Positions 12,269-41,115 of a DNA stretch of 64,000 nt are shown here, in pieces. The stretch is taken from assembly GCA_009760855.2 (NCBI GenBank), contig WPIO01000271.1:62001-126000 (forward strand), in the 5' to 3' direction. Origin of the DNA: Cristatella mucedo (Eukaryota; Bryozoa; Phylactolaemata; Cristatellidae). The translations under genes and the position numbers were made by a program. Within the stretch, counting starts at the first letter, position 1. Each line of letters opens with the position of its first letter. The notes beneath the pieces are model-generated. The model searched no databases, was not told the DNA's origin, and worked only from the letters and a program-made list of their open reading frames with translations.

Positions 12269-13330
12269 TTGTCTAAATTCTGCCTAGACATGTCTTTCCA
12301 TCCCTCATTTAACAAGAAAGGGCTGGCAGGCACGATAAGCAAAACGACAGTGAGGATGAAGAAGGAAGTGGAGAGGAAGAGGATAGCGAGCCCTGCAAGC
12401 ACCTTGCGTTCAGGAGCTTGCTCCGAGGAGCCGCTCAGCGTACAAGCCAGCATCGTTGCTAGAAGCGTTGGGCTAGGCAGAGCTGGTGCCGAAACATTGC
12501 TTGGTTTGTTTGACTTGCCCCCCCACGCCTATCCCAGACGGGCGATATTCTGCTGGTGCGAAGAAATTGCAGCTCCGGCTAAAGAAGGGGCTGAGCTGTC
12601 AGCGGCTCAGGCCTGTTGAAGAGGAAAAGAAGTTAAAAGAATCGTCTGATATAGCCATCGCCATTAATGGAGCCTGGAGGACCCATGGGTATAAATCAAA
12701 ACGCTGGGCGTATGTATGGCCACTTCCCCGAAAGCAGGCGAGGCAATAGGTGCAGAAGTGCTGAGCCTTCCTGCAAATCTTCTAAAAACTGTGCAGGCGA
12801 TCATGACGGCGACAGACATAGCAGCGGCTCAAGTCACGGCAGCGGAAGGGGCAACACGATTGTTTGTGAGATCATTGGCAAACCTTGGTGTCGGATCATG
12901 TGACTTAGCTAGGCGATAGAGAGGCTAAAGGTTGGAAAACAGAAAAATGAAGGACTGGAGCTAAGCGAATGAGGCTAAAGAGTATGGAGACCAAAAAGTG
13001 GGGAAGCTCGAATACGTTGTGCCTGTTGGTAAGAAGCGTAGCCGCTGTTCGCAGACTGAAGGCTCTAGAGAAACACCCACAGGTTACCCAAGGGTTCGGT
13101 GTGGCCAGTGGGCTCACTGATAACATCAAACAAGGTTGCAGAAGAATGATTCAACTACCAACTTAAAAACTACAAATAATCTAGAAGGCACGAGGACAGC
13201 TGCGTGGAGAGCTTTCTATCGCGCCTGCAGCTACTGACGAAAATCTCGATCAACTTCTGTGCATGCATCGGTAGAACTGCATCGGACTGCCCATTTAAAA
13301 CGGTTCTAGCTACAAATGAGTATTTCACTC
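12269..13330 (+). pseudogene. Mutator-like transposase remnant
   Basis: Pieces of a Mutator-type transposase found in animal genomes can be read in order on the plus strand across several frames. The first frame (12269-12616) has a segment like ARSVGLGRAGAETLLGLFDL, matching the GxGxxGLExFxxxxNLP part of the family. The second (to 12746) has DIAIAINGAWRTHGYKSKR, matching the DxxVSxDGTWxxRGxxS signature. The third (12716-12916) has EVLSLPANLLKTV and AEGATRLFVRSL, matching VLDxEVLSxxC and MExxGAxxLFxRS. After 12980, YGDQKVGKLEYVVPVGKK and LTDNIKQ match the KLECVGHVQKR and LTD steps. At least two frameshifts, and Gly/Asp to Asn/Ala changes in the signature, make it dead. Family assignment is from recalled motifs; the ordering of five matches makes it fairly firm. 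Confidence 0.72.
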
Positions 13331-13619
13331 ATGCTAGATTGCTCGTCCAAGTCTCCAAGCCCGGTATACAAGAGGTCATGATAAGGATGTCAGGAGATAA
13401 AATATCCGACATTCTCCTACGAAATGTTTTCGAGGTAAAACCCAAAATAATAATGAGGCGCTGCATCTTATATGGATAGAGACTACAAAGAATGACTTCA
13501 CGGGCATGCCAGTCGGATGCTTGGTAACGTACGCTGCCTGCTTTCATAAAAATAAGGAATGTGCGATCGTGTGTCATTGTTCAGAAAGTTAGACATTCGT
13601 GTGGGAAGTTGGATGGGGC

Positions 13620-13847
13620 AGTTTATGGAAAGGTATGACAGCTGAGCATCAAAAATGCAAAAGCAAAAGCGAAGTGCAGGCAAAAGGTTTAGGCAGGAAA
13701 CCGGTCAATAAACAGACAACCAACGACACATCTTACTGCAGTAAGTGCGGCGCTGACTGCCCTGGTGATGGACCAAAGTTTGTTGGCTACCGAATTCATA
13801 CGAAAGCCGCTCAGGATTGGGATGGCCCTGGGATTCCAGCAGCTTGA
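13620..13847 (+). pseudogene. Possible LINE C-terminal zinc-knuckle remnant
   Basis: The plus frame ends with a Lys/Gln-rich stretch followed by TSYCSKCGADCPGDG and an IHTKA segment before the stop at 13845. Many non-LTR retrotransposons finish with YxCxxCGRxCxSRIGLxSHxRxC. Here only CxxC, one more Cys and one His are in place, so this is a loose match. An overlapping 136-aa minus frame shows nothing recognisable. Confidence 0.25.
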
Positions 13848-13966
13848 GCTAATTTTATTCCAGCCCCATGAGCTCTCTGTACTTCGAACCCCTTCGCTGT
13901 CGCTCGAAGTGACTACTAGCGCTTCCGCACGGATAAACTGAGTTGTCATGTTGGAAACGCTGCCTG

Positions 13967-14001
13967 AGCGAAGCACGACCGACCGGAAGTCGTGCTTCGC
14001 T
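13967..14001. repeat. Perfect 13-bp hairpin
   Basis: AGCGAAGCACGAC (13967-13979) and its exact reverse complement GTCGTGCTTCGCT (13989-14001) flank a 9-base loop. This is stronger than usual chance stems in the window. No poly-T or gene context explains it. Confidence 0.75.
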
Positions 14002-15140
14002 GCCGCTGGGAAGCGGCGGACATTCGTCTCAGACTTCTCGCCTTCCGAAGCAAAGCTGAAGGTTTCCATGGTTTTTCGCGAGTGCGAGCTGATTTCCAAT
14101 TGAAACCCGTGATTTCCGCTAGCCCTTGAGGACGAGAAAGGTTTTTACTGCAATGAATTGGAACCAAAAAGGAATGCAGATCGAGCAAAATATAATGAGA
14201 AAATGAGAAAAACATGAGAAAAAAAGCAACAAAGTCAGCCGCCCGAGCAACAAAGGACGCCAGTCAGTTTTCTGTGCCCGACGTAGGGTAGGACGAGCTA
14301 AACAGCTGGGCTGGGCCTAGAGCCAGGTCAGAAGACACTCAGGTCCGCATTACAAGGTAATGCTGAAATTACCCGTGATTGTTCACGGGCACGAGCTAGC
14401 TGTATAGGTGTGCCAGTTAGCGCAGGCAGCTGACAGCTAAAGCTAACCTGCAGAATCGCAGTTCAAGTTGCAAAAATAGATAGGCGATCCACTTCCTGAT
14501 ACTAGTAGCAGTCAAATCCATATAGATGGCAGCATTTTGTCACATGAACTACCTTTTTTCTCGGTAACGCCAGCACTCAACCCAAGATATTAGTTTGCAC
14601 TAGCGACTCGGCTGACATTTATGTCGAGTGAAGACTTTAGTGCAAAGCTTCAAGTGCCATTTCAGTATAATAAAGAAATATAATTACGAATACCAGAATA
14701 CCATAAGCTAGGAAAGGCGCTGTCCAAAAAAGAGTAAGTTTTAGGAGGATTAGCCAAGTAACCAAGCAAACCACTGATTTTTGCTACCGCCTGGTAAACC
14801 GTCCTACTAAACAATGCTCGCGAAACACTCACTGTCACAGCTGAGGCAGGGGCGCTCGCCTAGTGAGAAGAAACAGCTTTGATGTGACCGAAGAGAGTGC
14901 GAATTCATAAGCGAATTCCTGGTCAGCGAAACGATGAAAGATACAGTGCAAATAGTTTGAAGGTGACACAATAAACTTAGCAGCTTCTCATTAATGATAT
15001 AAAATGATAATTTCAGAAATCCTTTGATAACGGTCTTTCTCGCAAGCGACCGCAGTTGCTCTTGAGGTGCATTTATGAATATGGCTTCATTGCTGGTCCG
15101 ACAATCCAAGAGGTTCATCCTAGCGTCTGCTTCGCTGAAG
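14002..15140. other. Unassigned stretch
   Basis: Moderately AT-rich, with no recognised exon or repeat. A WHLK-like reading on the minus strand near 14650 was examined as a possible LIM2 exon and dropped because the following zinc ligands are absent. Confidence 0.35.
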
Positions 15141-15600
15141 GTCTTGGTTTCTCCATACCTGGCTGAACTGCTAAACCAGTTTATTGCCTCCTCGTGCCCT
15201 CGGGTCCTCAAAGGATAATAAATTTGCTATTCCCTTCCTACGCTTAAAGACTCTTGACGACAGATGTGTTTGCAAATTAGTCAAGTCCTTGACCATTAGA
15301 ATCACTAAAAAAATTCCAAAATTCCAAGGCAAATTCATCTTCTCTCCTGTTGCCGATTGTGGCGCATCCTCTGTAGCGTCCTGCCTGATTTTCTATACCT
15401 ACACTACTCACTTGCTTGACTTCCCACGTGACTCAGCTGTGCGTCTGGCTGTCTCTCTGCTTCGTGAGATAAAGGTCGATGGCTACAAAATGCTCACCGA
15501 AAGCCGCCAGGCTTCGGGTGGGCTATAGAGAGAACTCTCCAGCGTAGCACCCACTTAGTTCTCGTGTCTTCGTGAGCTACAGACGGACACGTGTGGGCGG
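15141..15600 (+). mobile_element. LINE-A 3' fragment
   Basis: Translation begins SPYLAELLNQF, then FAIPFLRLKTLDDR, then SVASCLIFYTYTTHLL, and ends near MLTESRQASGG. This is the conserved C-terminal region of CR1/L2-like LINE polyproteins (LAPPYLAELL, VPxxRLKTFGDRAF). The 3' end, GAGCTACAGACGGACAC near 15580, is a variant of the LINE-A terminus. The reading frame is nearly intact over about 115 codons but truncated at its 5' side. Confidence 0.8.
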
Positions 15601-17079
15601 ACCGTGTGATCTGATAAATTTAGCTTAAAAACAAGCTGTATACAAAGGAGCATCAAGGGGCCAGCAAGATATTTGGTTATAGGAGTTGAAAGATTCAGCT
15701 TTACTAATGGGAGGATATTTGATCGAATTTATCGCCCGCGTTTTGAGTGAGGCCATGTTTATGTACCAAAAGAGAACAATAATCAGCCGATTGGCAAAAT
15801 TGGGCTTATGGGGATTAGCTGAGTCATCAACCGGAATAACAAACTTATACGAAACGAGAAAGGGAAGATTTTTGAAACCCAGAATCAAATGAGATCTTGA
15901 AATTAAGACAGCACATAGTAGTGGAAGGCGACAGATTGCTGACACCGTTGGCAAATTGCTGCTGGGGAGCTTGGTAGAATACATTCGAAAGATTGGAAAT
16001 ATAACGTTGCTGAGCTCTACTCTCGGTGGGAAGTGACTTGGCCATTCTCTACATCTAATGTTGGAGGTAGTGAACTCAATTCTCGTGTACGTCCAAGAAT
16101 GCATCCTGCCAACTTCTGTCCAGTGCTACGATGGCCCAATGACAGCGCCTTCGATGTGACGCCTTTTTACATTTTGCTCTCTTTCTGTCAAGCACTACGT
16201 CTTCCATAAGGTGACGTGCAGCTCCCTTAACATTCAGCTGTCAGTGTACATACTTTTGTATAGACATTACCCAAGAAAGCCAACCGATTACTACATAACC
16301 ACATCGTGACAACTGGGGCTGGTCACAGGAATACGCCATAGAAAGAGAACATATGTCAAGGAGTTGTGTGGTTGCACAGGGCCGAATTGCGACTCGGCAG
16401 CTACCAGGGATGCCTGATTTATTCAATAGAAATCGAACGACAGAGTCTGGGCCAACGACAAAGGAAGGAGATGCTCGGACTATTCAATGGATGGCCCTAA
16501 CGGGTGGGAGAGGGAGGACTGATGGATGGGTGACTTGGTCAACCTAGCCAGACTCAAGCAAGCAGGCGAAAGTATTTTCTCTACCACTTTTTTGTGTGTT
16601 TTATAGCTACATGCTTCGGGGTTTTTCTGCGGCCACAAGTTAACATTGCAATCGCAGCTAGCTTTTGTAACCGTGTCTACATAACTTATTTTCAATATTC
16701 TGACTGGAAAGGATTATGCTTCACTGTGTCATCAGAGAATGGTCACATGAAGAGGAGGCTGGTTCTGGCATAATTCCCAAGGAACACTCTGTACAGGTAG
16801 GTCGAGCGCCAGCACGGCCAGAGACATTAGATGTAGCTTCTGCAGAATTTTCGACTGCTGGAAGTACGTCTATATGGCAAGTAAATATAGAATAGAACGG
16901 GCCTATCGTGGGCTTGTGATCTACTCAGCGCTTCCGGTAGCAAACCCAAACCAGACAGTTGATACACCGAGACTGGTATCATTAGCCGCTTTCAGACGCC
17001 GTCCAGCACAAACAAATGCAATCAGGCATTTCCCAACTAATCGCAAAGGCAAAGGCAAAGGTAAGGTAGGCCTACTTAC
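15601..17079. other. Unassigned stretch downstream of LIM1 exon
   Basis: On the minus strand this lies immediately downstream of the LIM1 exon of the testin-like gene and is read here as intron. I looked for a LIM2 exon (Trp-His followed by CxxC) and found none. A 159-aa minus frame at 15625-16104 has no recognised domain. Confidence 0.4.
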
Positions 17080-34204
<17,125 letters not shown>

Positions 34205-34727
34205 CTGAGATTAATTGGCAGGAAACAGCTGCCTGAAAGAAAATGATTAAGATTTTTCTCGGCAATCCGGCATTTCAAGACATTCGCGAACAACGTCAAT
34301 CGCACACACGAAGAACAGTCTCAAGCAAGAAGATCCAGCTAACCGGAAGTCAGAATCTGTTACTTCACCATTAGAGAAACTATTTCATTATCTCGCGAGA
34401 CTCCAAAATAACATGGTTCATTTAGCACACACCAGATTGAAGCTAAACCACTGCCATCAAGCAAGCTAAATGTCCGGTGATGCCAAATGATGATTTAGCC
34501 AAGCGTATCTCTCAAATCTTTATTGGTAAGATAGTAAAGAGTAGGGGCTCTGTCGCCTCAGTACGGTCCTGTCTTTACTGCAAGCCTTCATCCATCACTC
34601 TTTTTCTCCTCTCCTTTTTCCTGAATGACTATATTTCACTCAACGCTAAATTTGTCTCCCATGATAAGCAAACACCGATAGTCCTCTAGACCTTGCTCCA
34701 CCAGCTCTCCTTGTGCGACGAATAGAC

Positions 34728-34834
34728 CATATATACATATACATACATACATACAAACAAACAAACATACATACATACATACATAAATACATACATACAC
34801 ACATACATCCATACATACGTCGGTGTGTGCGCGT

Positions 34835-34874
<40 letters not shown>

Positions 34875-34940
34875 ATGTGTGCGTGTGTGTGCGTGTTTGT
34901 GTGCGCGTGTGTGTGTGCGCGTGTGCATATGCGTGTGTGG
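34728..34940. repeat. (ATAC)n/(GT)n compound microsatellite
   Basis: ACATACATAC and AAACAAAC units at 34735-34820 are followed by GT repeats to about 34940. The Tyr/Ile and Cys/Val frames over it are repeat products. Confidence 0.95.
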
Positions 34941-35305
34941 TGGGTGCAATCGTAGAACCTCATTTAAAAGTATACACTTATCCATTACAATTTAGGCAGC
35001 TTTCGCCCAGCCTTCCTTCTACCTTTCTTATCCAAGACCTTTGCAGGATTAGTTGCGAAGCAACTAAAAAATTACATCGTTAAATCTTGCGAGCAAGTTC
35101 TAATCAAGATTTTTTGAGCTAGCCATTCCTTAATTTCTGGTTTACAATGACCTTCTCAGTAAGTGCGATCAGGATAGTTCAGCCTTTGTAAATATTGACC
35201 AGCAGATCTTCAGCAGCGCTTGCTCTAACGCGAAAGTATCACAGGCACAGTTCTGCACTTGGTTAGGTTCAAAATCCGTAAAAAGATTCCAGCAAATACA
35301 TGTAA

Positions 35306-36241
35306 ATGGTCATCCGGGGAGCGACTCAAGTATGGTTTGTTTGCCACAGTTGCTCTGTCTTCTCTTTCATTTTGCCATCTACACTCTCCCACTGGCCGAT
35401 TGCTTTGCCCAACGTTATCGTAGCATTCGTTTCAATTCAGATGATACCAAGTTCTACTACCCTTTTACGCCTAGCCCTTCATTCGACTCACCCAGTGCGC
35501 TGCAGCTTGCATCCACGACATTCGCACTTGGATGGCCATCAACTTTCGGAATCTTAAAAATATACAGGCCAACCTAATGATTATAGGCATATCTAGGAAG
35601 TCAAGGAATTTTTAAGTGACCTCGCCCTCAAGATTGGCTCGTCAAGCACCCGGCAACTCTCGTGGCCATCTCCACGTGTATCATCTGAGCGTTCTATTCT
35701 GATATTCCGGCATTGTGTCATTGCGTATGCGAATTTTCCTCCACTTTCCAGTCCGCTTGCTGCTTGCAGAGGAAGAATGGGGGCAAACAAGGATCACAAC
35801 CTACTTCGATAACAGTGCTTCGAAAGCAGAGCTAGCTTGCCTGTTTGTGAGCCCTCAAGTCGAGACTGCTGGTCAATGCTCTTAATCGTCTGCAACTGGT
35901 ACACAACTCAGCAGCTCGACGGGGGTGTAGTTAACTGCGTAGCTGTTTTGGCTTACAGCTCGGGACAGTTCGCTTGCACCAACTTGCCTTGATCCGACCT
36001 TCTTGCTCTCCCCTAGTGTGTGTGTGTGCGCTCGCTCTCTCGCGCCACCGGCCTCTCAGCGTCTAGCCAAGTCGAAGCACCTCTCGCACTACATGCAAAT
36101 TTGTTGGTGGTCTAGCCTCCAGCTAGTAGGCATCGAAGGTCTAGAGCTGGCTTCCAGATGTGGTTACAACTTGCCATGGCCTGCATCATTTAAGTGTCAT
36201 CTAAAGACTTATCCGTTCCTGTCACCTTTCCCATCGATCTA
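35306..36241 (+). mobile_element. LINE-A-like fragment (RT core to C terminus)
   Basis: It starts in the region after the QGSVLG step: IYTLPLADCFAQRYRSIRFN then SDDTKFYY, a diverged form of the catalytic YADDTQLY motif. Later pieces include NRLQLVHNSAARR and ASFKCHLKTYPFLSPF, the polyprotein end. The frame is broken at several points. A short GT run near 36018-36030 interrupts it. Confidence 0.72.
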
Positions 36242-36559
36242 GTAAACTTACGGTTACCCCGTGCTCTGCCTGCTTACTGTGCATGACTCATTGCATGTTA
36301 CTGGCCAGAGGTCCTGCTAACGGGTGGCACTAAGTGTCTTATTGTTTGCTTTTAAATGCTGGCCTAAGCGTGATATTTTCCTGGAACGCGTCTGCTTGAG
36401 CATGGTAAGTGCAGGACACCAATTTTTTGTTATTGGTTCTCTTGAAAGGAGCTGTAAGGTACTCGAATCAGGATTCGATTATCTTAGGACAGTACGACAG
36501 TATTACAAGCGCCATTTTATTTCTAAACTTAAATTTCCGGCAGCAATCTCTCTGGCCAC

Positions 36560-36690
36560 TGGTTCTTAGCTCATTGGTAATGTGCTCGCACTTATAGAAC
36601 TAGATTATGAGTGCAAGTCCTGCTGTAGATATTTCCTAAGTGACTGCTGCAAGCAACCAGGACTCTTCTGCCACTATAGAAAAGAGGCTG
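36560..36690 (+). mobile_element. Decayed SINE-2 copy
   Basis: TTAGCTCATTGGTAATGTGC (A-box region), ATTATGAGTGCAAGTCCTGC (B-box region, degraded), and CTGCCACTATAGAAAAGAGG (tail) are in the SINE-2 order. The copy is short and diverged. Confidence 0.5.
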
Positions 36691-37462
36691 GCACATCTAT
36701 ACTCTCTTTTTTACATTCCTTAAGTTATCTGGAGTGTGTTTGAAAATATTCTACATGGGGAGTTTTGGGGCAAAAAATACTAACTGATCTATTTCTGGCT
36801 TACTTAATTGGATCTGTCAGGTTCGCAAATAGAAGGCACGCTTGCCATACCTGGTCAAGCTTGAATAATTGAAGCCACAAAGTGCAAGTGCAAAGTGCAA
36901 AGTTTAAAGTGCACGCTGCCCAGCTATCGCGAAGCTGAAGGGGTATTAACCAAAAGCGCTGTGACTCTTGCAGTTTGCTATGTCTGACCCAAGGGTGATA
37001 AAAATTTGCTATTCAACTCGATAGATTTAATGTAAAGCGTATAATGCCTGTCGATTCAAGAGATATTTTTAAACATCGAAGGCTGCACGGAGCTGACAGT
37101 GGTTCATTGAAGACTCTGTATCGTGGTTATACGTGCTTACGTTAAAGCTAATTGAAAGAGACAATGACATTGACAGCATAGCATGGAAATTTCTACTGCG
37201 ACGATGCGTGAGGACGGACCCGAGTAGATGCTTTTCAACAGCTACATAACTCATTGGTTAGACTGGATGGCCTTGATGTGACAGCTTTCATTTCGTTGCT
37301 TAAACTCTTTAAGTCGAGGTTTGATATGAAAGTAAAACACGTTTCATGTTTAAAATAAAAAGGAGCAGTTTATGGTGCTACGGTCGTAGCCTTAATTATG
37401 GGTTTAAGCAGCTCCATGTAAAATTTAGCACTAAAGAGTTTGCTTGGAACTTCTAGACCAAG
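36691..37462. other. Unassigned stretch
   Basis: AT-leaning sequence with no recognised exon; the short AAAGTGCAAGTGCAAAGTGC repeat near 36877-36912 is the only structure seen. Confidence 0.35.
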
Positions 37463-37645
37463 AACTTCATAGCCGTGATGACGCACTAGGTAAGGTGGTT
37501 GCTTTTTACCACCTCGGTGTCGAGGTAGTGGGTTCGAATCCTGCGGTGGGCGATCCTTTATTTCCTTATTGCCGCAGCAAGGGGTGGTGATAGCCGTAAG
37601 GACTCGTCAGTCGCAATACAAAGAGAGTTAGTATTTTTTTTGCAA
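37463..37645 (+). mobile_element. SINE-2 copy, best preserved
   Basis: GACGCACTAGGTAAGGTGGTT (A-box region), GTGGGTTCGAATCCTGCGGTG with a perfect B box (GGTTCGAATCC), then GGGTGGTGATAGCCGTAAGG and CAATACAAAGAGAG before a T-rich end. It aligns along its length with the copy at 18.2 kb. The two RNA polymerase III boxes look usable, so this copy may be transcribed. Confidence 0.85.
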
Positions 37646-38000
37646 GATTACGCTTTCCTTTAGATTGGCAATGTATCATTTGGAAATTCACTTTCTTTAA
37701 GAGGACGTCCATAAAGCTGCTTGCGGTGAAGGTAGCGTTTGGTTGCATACTTCTAAGTAAGAATCAAACAAAAAAACAAGTGAGTAGGATCTCCCTTGTC
37801 TACGGAATAGTATTCTATCAGGGGAAGCGATGCCCATTATTTTTACAAATAACAGTAGTCAAGTAAAGAAAACTAAAATAAAAATCAAATTGAGCACTAA
37901 AATATACAATAAATCAAGTCAAACGAAAGAAAAGTTCGTATTTTGCATTAACAATAAATTGGGCTTCCGTCTCGAGTAACTCGCTTAAAATAAAAACCAC
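37646..38000. other. Unassigned AT-rich stretch
   Basis: No exon or repeat family was recognised. Confidence 0.35.
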
Positions 38001-38085
38001 TCCGCTAGATGGCTCGAGCCCTGCAGCATATATAAAGCGCCTGGATAAAAATTAAATTCTCCTGTGCTGTATACGATGAGTTATA
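38000..38085 (+). mobile_element. SINE-1 3' part
   Basis: TCGAGCCCTGCAGCATATAT, AAAGCGCCTGGATAAAAATT, then AAATTCTCCTGTGCTGTATAC match the SINE-1 body and tail. The head is lost. Confidence 0.6.
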
Positions 38086-38556
38086 TCGTTTCTATCTATA
38101 TTTATCACGTGTACATGTAAAATGCATGTATAATTGGTATATGTAATATACTAGAGGATGGCGACCACGAGTGTATTCAGCAGCATTAGGCCGAGGGGCT
38201 TTCGCTTTTAACGTCCTTGATATTTTTAGATGCTAAGAGGTGCCACATACGACCAAGAATGGCACTATTTGTGGGCAGTGCTTAAGTAATTAGGTTGGCA
38301 AGATGAAGTAGCGCCTCAGAAAGTGATACCATGAAATATTTCTTGCCCTTAAAAGTGAAAGAAACAGATACCCTGTATATTTGAGAATGTATGATTGCAT
38401 ATAACGAGCAACTGTGAAGGAGTTGCTGGAGTTAGATAGCTTAATCCTTTGCAGGCCTTGGATCGAAGACACGCTCACGATTACATTAATAGAAGGTCAC
38501 CATTGGAGCACAACTGAAAGAAAGAAATATATATTTTCGTGGGTATCACTATGAGT

Positions 38557-38559
<3 letters not shown>

Positions 38560-38588
<29 letters not shown>

Positions 38589-38646
38589 TACTTAAATATA
38601 TATTTACATGTACATATATATATATATATACATATACATGTACATG

Positions 38647-38680
<34 letters not shown>
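38560..38680. repeat. (TA)n with ACATAC units
   Basis: TATATA tracts separated by TTAAATATATATTTACATG and TACATGTACATACATAC segments. This is a simple repeat. Confidence 0.93.
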
Positions 38681-38681
<1 letters not shown>

Positions 38682-38682
38682 C

Positions 38683-38768
38683 ATCGGTCATTTGTATAGC
38701 ACTTTAAGAGAAGTTAATTTCTATTTAGATGCTTCGCACATGCCACTGGGGTCCAGGGTAGCATTAAC
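38683..38768 (-). mobile_element. SINE-1 fragment
   Basis: The plus strand shows GTCATTTGTATAGCACTTTAAGAGAAG, ATTTCTATTTAGATGCTTCGC and ACATGCCACTGGGGTCCAGG, the reverse complement of the SINE-1 tail and body. Confidence 0.55.
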
Positions 38769-39163
38769 TCAAGTCTTTGTGCCTTAGTGAAGTTACAGAC
38801 AGAAATACGTTCATACGTACATGCGTACATGCATGCATACGTGTATACATGCAAGCAGGCACATTTAAATACGTACACAGATGCCTTCATACAGGACCAA
38901 GTCATCAAGTTCGATATACGAGCAGTTATTTGGTCCAAAAAATCATGGCAAATGTGGTGATACAAATGCTTACGCCAAAGGGCTCTGACGAGGCAAGCCC
39001 TGGTAGTCATAGTAACTAAAGGCAAGGCAAGGCAAGGCTAACGCAAGGATGGGCACTACTAAAGGATGCTATGTGAACTTTCCGAATCCCTTGTACCTGT
39101 ATGGAGGGACATGTAGCTTTTGTGCTCGGCTAGTGAATCTTGCTAAAGATCCAGACTTACTAA

Positions 39164-39448
39164 GACCAAGACCCCTCTGCTGACCTAGGATGCGAGGATT
39201 CGGTTGTGGAGACCGCTGGAAGCGCCCAGAGAATGCCAAACCTTGGAATCCACGAAAGTAAACTGCTGCCAGAAGGCCGGCTAACTCGAGCCGCTTCGCT
39301 TGAGGAGCTACAAGAGATGGCCGCCCTGGCGGCTGTCTCTACCGCTTGCTTGCGAACTCGCCCGGACCCGAAGGTCATGAAGTTGAAGCATCTCACCGCC
39401 AGGCTAAGACCGGCGGCTGGGGTGGGCGAGGAAGAGGAATGCATGTAG
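39164..39448 (+). other. Open frame of unknown origin
   Basis: A plus frame stays open for about 94 codons and has a balanced, charged composition, for example SKLLPEGRLTRAASLEELQ. No clear start codon, splice pair or family was seen. An antisense frame of 95 aa is Ser-rich and less protein-like. It could be an exon or a transposon piece. Confidence 0.2.
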
Positions 39449-41027
39449 CCATAACTTCTGCTACAGCACCGATCAGGGGCATATACCAGTAGGCATTGGC
39501 CTGAGCGGGCCGATGCCCCATAGAGTTTTGCGTCCGGCGTCTTAAAAGGCCGAGCTCATTTCTTGTGCACAGGCGAGAAATCCGTCCACTTAAAGTGTGG
39601 TCCGCACAGTCTGGTCGTCCCGAACGGGTCGGCATTAATTCAATCAGTATGTGAAGATCGTCTGCGTACGCCAAACTGGAGCGTTTCTAGTGTAGCTAAA
39701 GCCCGAAAGGAAACCGCCAATGAAGGTTTGCTGCAAAGTTTTCCAGCAGCAATTGCTGTGCGAACTCCAATCATCTATAAGTAAGGCGAAATATACTCGC
39801 GTCGCCGCGCCTGAAGCCAAGCCGACGCCGCCCCAGTCGCACCCAGTTCGCCGGCAATGGGACTCCGTCCGTATGCAACGCTGCAGAACGAGCTCTATAC
39901 AAGACATCGAGTGCGTCCTCGTCAAGGCTATAATGACAATGACCAAGGACGTAAAAGAAGCAGCTGTTTTTTCTAGGTTACAACCTACGTCTTTCTTAAT
40001 TGAATAGCCGTACTCGGCTTGCAGCCCAAGTGTAATGCGGAATCGCACCCGGAGGGATAGAGGTCAGAGTGCGAGCCGAGGCAGACCGTTCCAGTCAAAC
40101 AGCTTCGCTCCTCTGGCAGTCGAATCGCTTTCCAGCCGCGGAGCAGCAGGCGTCAACCATCGTTATAGCTGCGGCTGCCTAAGGCCGGTCAACCACTCTG
40201 CTCTCCACTCCTGTCCTGCCCACCTGCTCCACAAGATCGACAGCTCAGCCCAGCCCAGCCCAGCCTATGGGCCAGACAGCTGGTCGGCTCTGCCTCGATC
40301 AGCCGCTCCCTTCAGCCCCGGTGCTCAGCTAGCGACGGCCCTAAGCCCCGGCACGCAGCCAGCCAGCCGGAGCTGGTGGGCCGTTCCGTTCCTGAGGGCT
40401 CACACTCTTCAGACGCAGGCCAGATGACCGAAGGCTGCAATCGAACCAGTAAAGAGAACTAAATCTCTATCCACGAGCAAGGTTTCATTAAGGAGGGATG
40501 CCAATGGGAGGTCAGACCTTGACCTTGTCAGCGACAGCTGTAAATTCGGGATGGGGAAGGGGCCGTGGAGCCCGTAGCTCGGCCACAGTCGCTACAATGC
40601 AGACCAGTCAAAAGCAGAGCAGCAGGTCTCACCGCTGGCGCACTTTCTTTCCTGCTCCCTCCACCACCCATGCCCGCCCGCCGCCCCATCGCAGCTGTGG
40701 CGAATTCGTCGTCTGTACACTGTGTGAGTGCCATGCTGACTGAGTGTCAAGTGAGTGTCATTTGGAAACGAATTTCGAAGGTCTGCCTCTTAATACAGGT
40801 TGAACAGCCGCATACTGCTTTGATTAAATTATCAGATCCGGGCTAATTACTAAGACAGAAAGCTCAATTGTAGGCTAAACAGTAATACACTTGATTTGTA
40901 CAGCCGAAAAAGCACAATACTAGCGCCAGTCAGCTCAAGTGCCGGAGGTAATGACGACCGAAGTTCAGAATATTAGACATTCGAACTGGGCCGGTCAGAC
41001 GAGCCCAGTCCATGCCAGTTAAAAGCC
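39449..41027. other. Moderately GC-rich stretch, unassigned
   Basis: CpG and GC content rise at about 39.8-40.7 kb. CAGCCCAGCCCAGCCCAGCC repeats at 40245-40265. Open frames of 93-134 aa occur on both strands, with none identifiable. Confidence 0.35.
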
Positions 41028-41115
41028 CCCGGGTCTTAGCCCGAGGTTAATCACAATCTAGATCGTGGCGATAGCCATTAAGGTTCTCCCACCGTTATAT
41101 AAATGAGGCTGTTGA
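41028..41115 (+). mobile_element. SINE-2 3' part
   Basis: AATCTAGATCGTGGCGATAGC, CATTAAGGTTCTCCC and ATATAAATGAGGCTGTTGAG correspond to the GATAGCCGTAAGG body and the GAGGCTAATGAATC tail of SINE-2. Confidence 0.5.

Noticed and set aside
12232-12453. Minus-strand frame with a hydrophobic helix (FLSTSFFILTVVLLIVPAS)
   Set aside because: It is antisense to the ordered Mutator-type matches, and the helix is a by-product of the Lys/Arg/Thr codons on the other strand.
13689-14099. 136-aa minus frame
   Set aside because: Mixed composition but no domain, no splice pair, and it overlaps a weak LINE-like plus frame.
14630-14665. WHLKLC on the minus strand as a LIM2 exon
   Set aside because: CxxC pairs do not follow and a stop lies close upstream.
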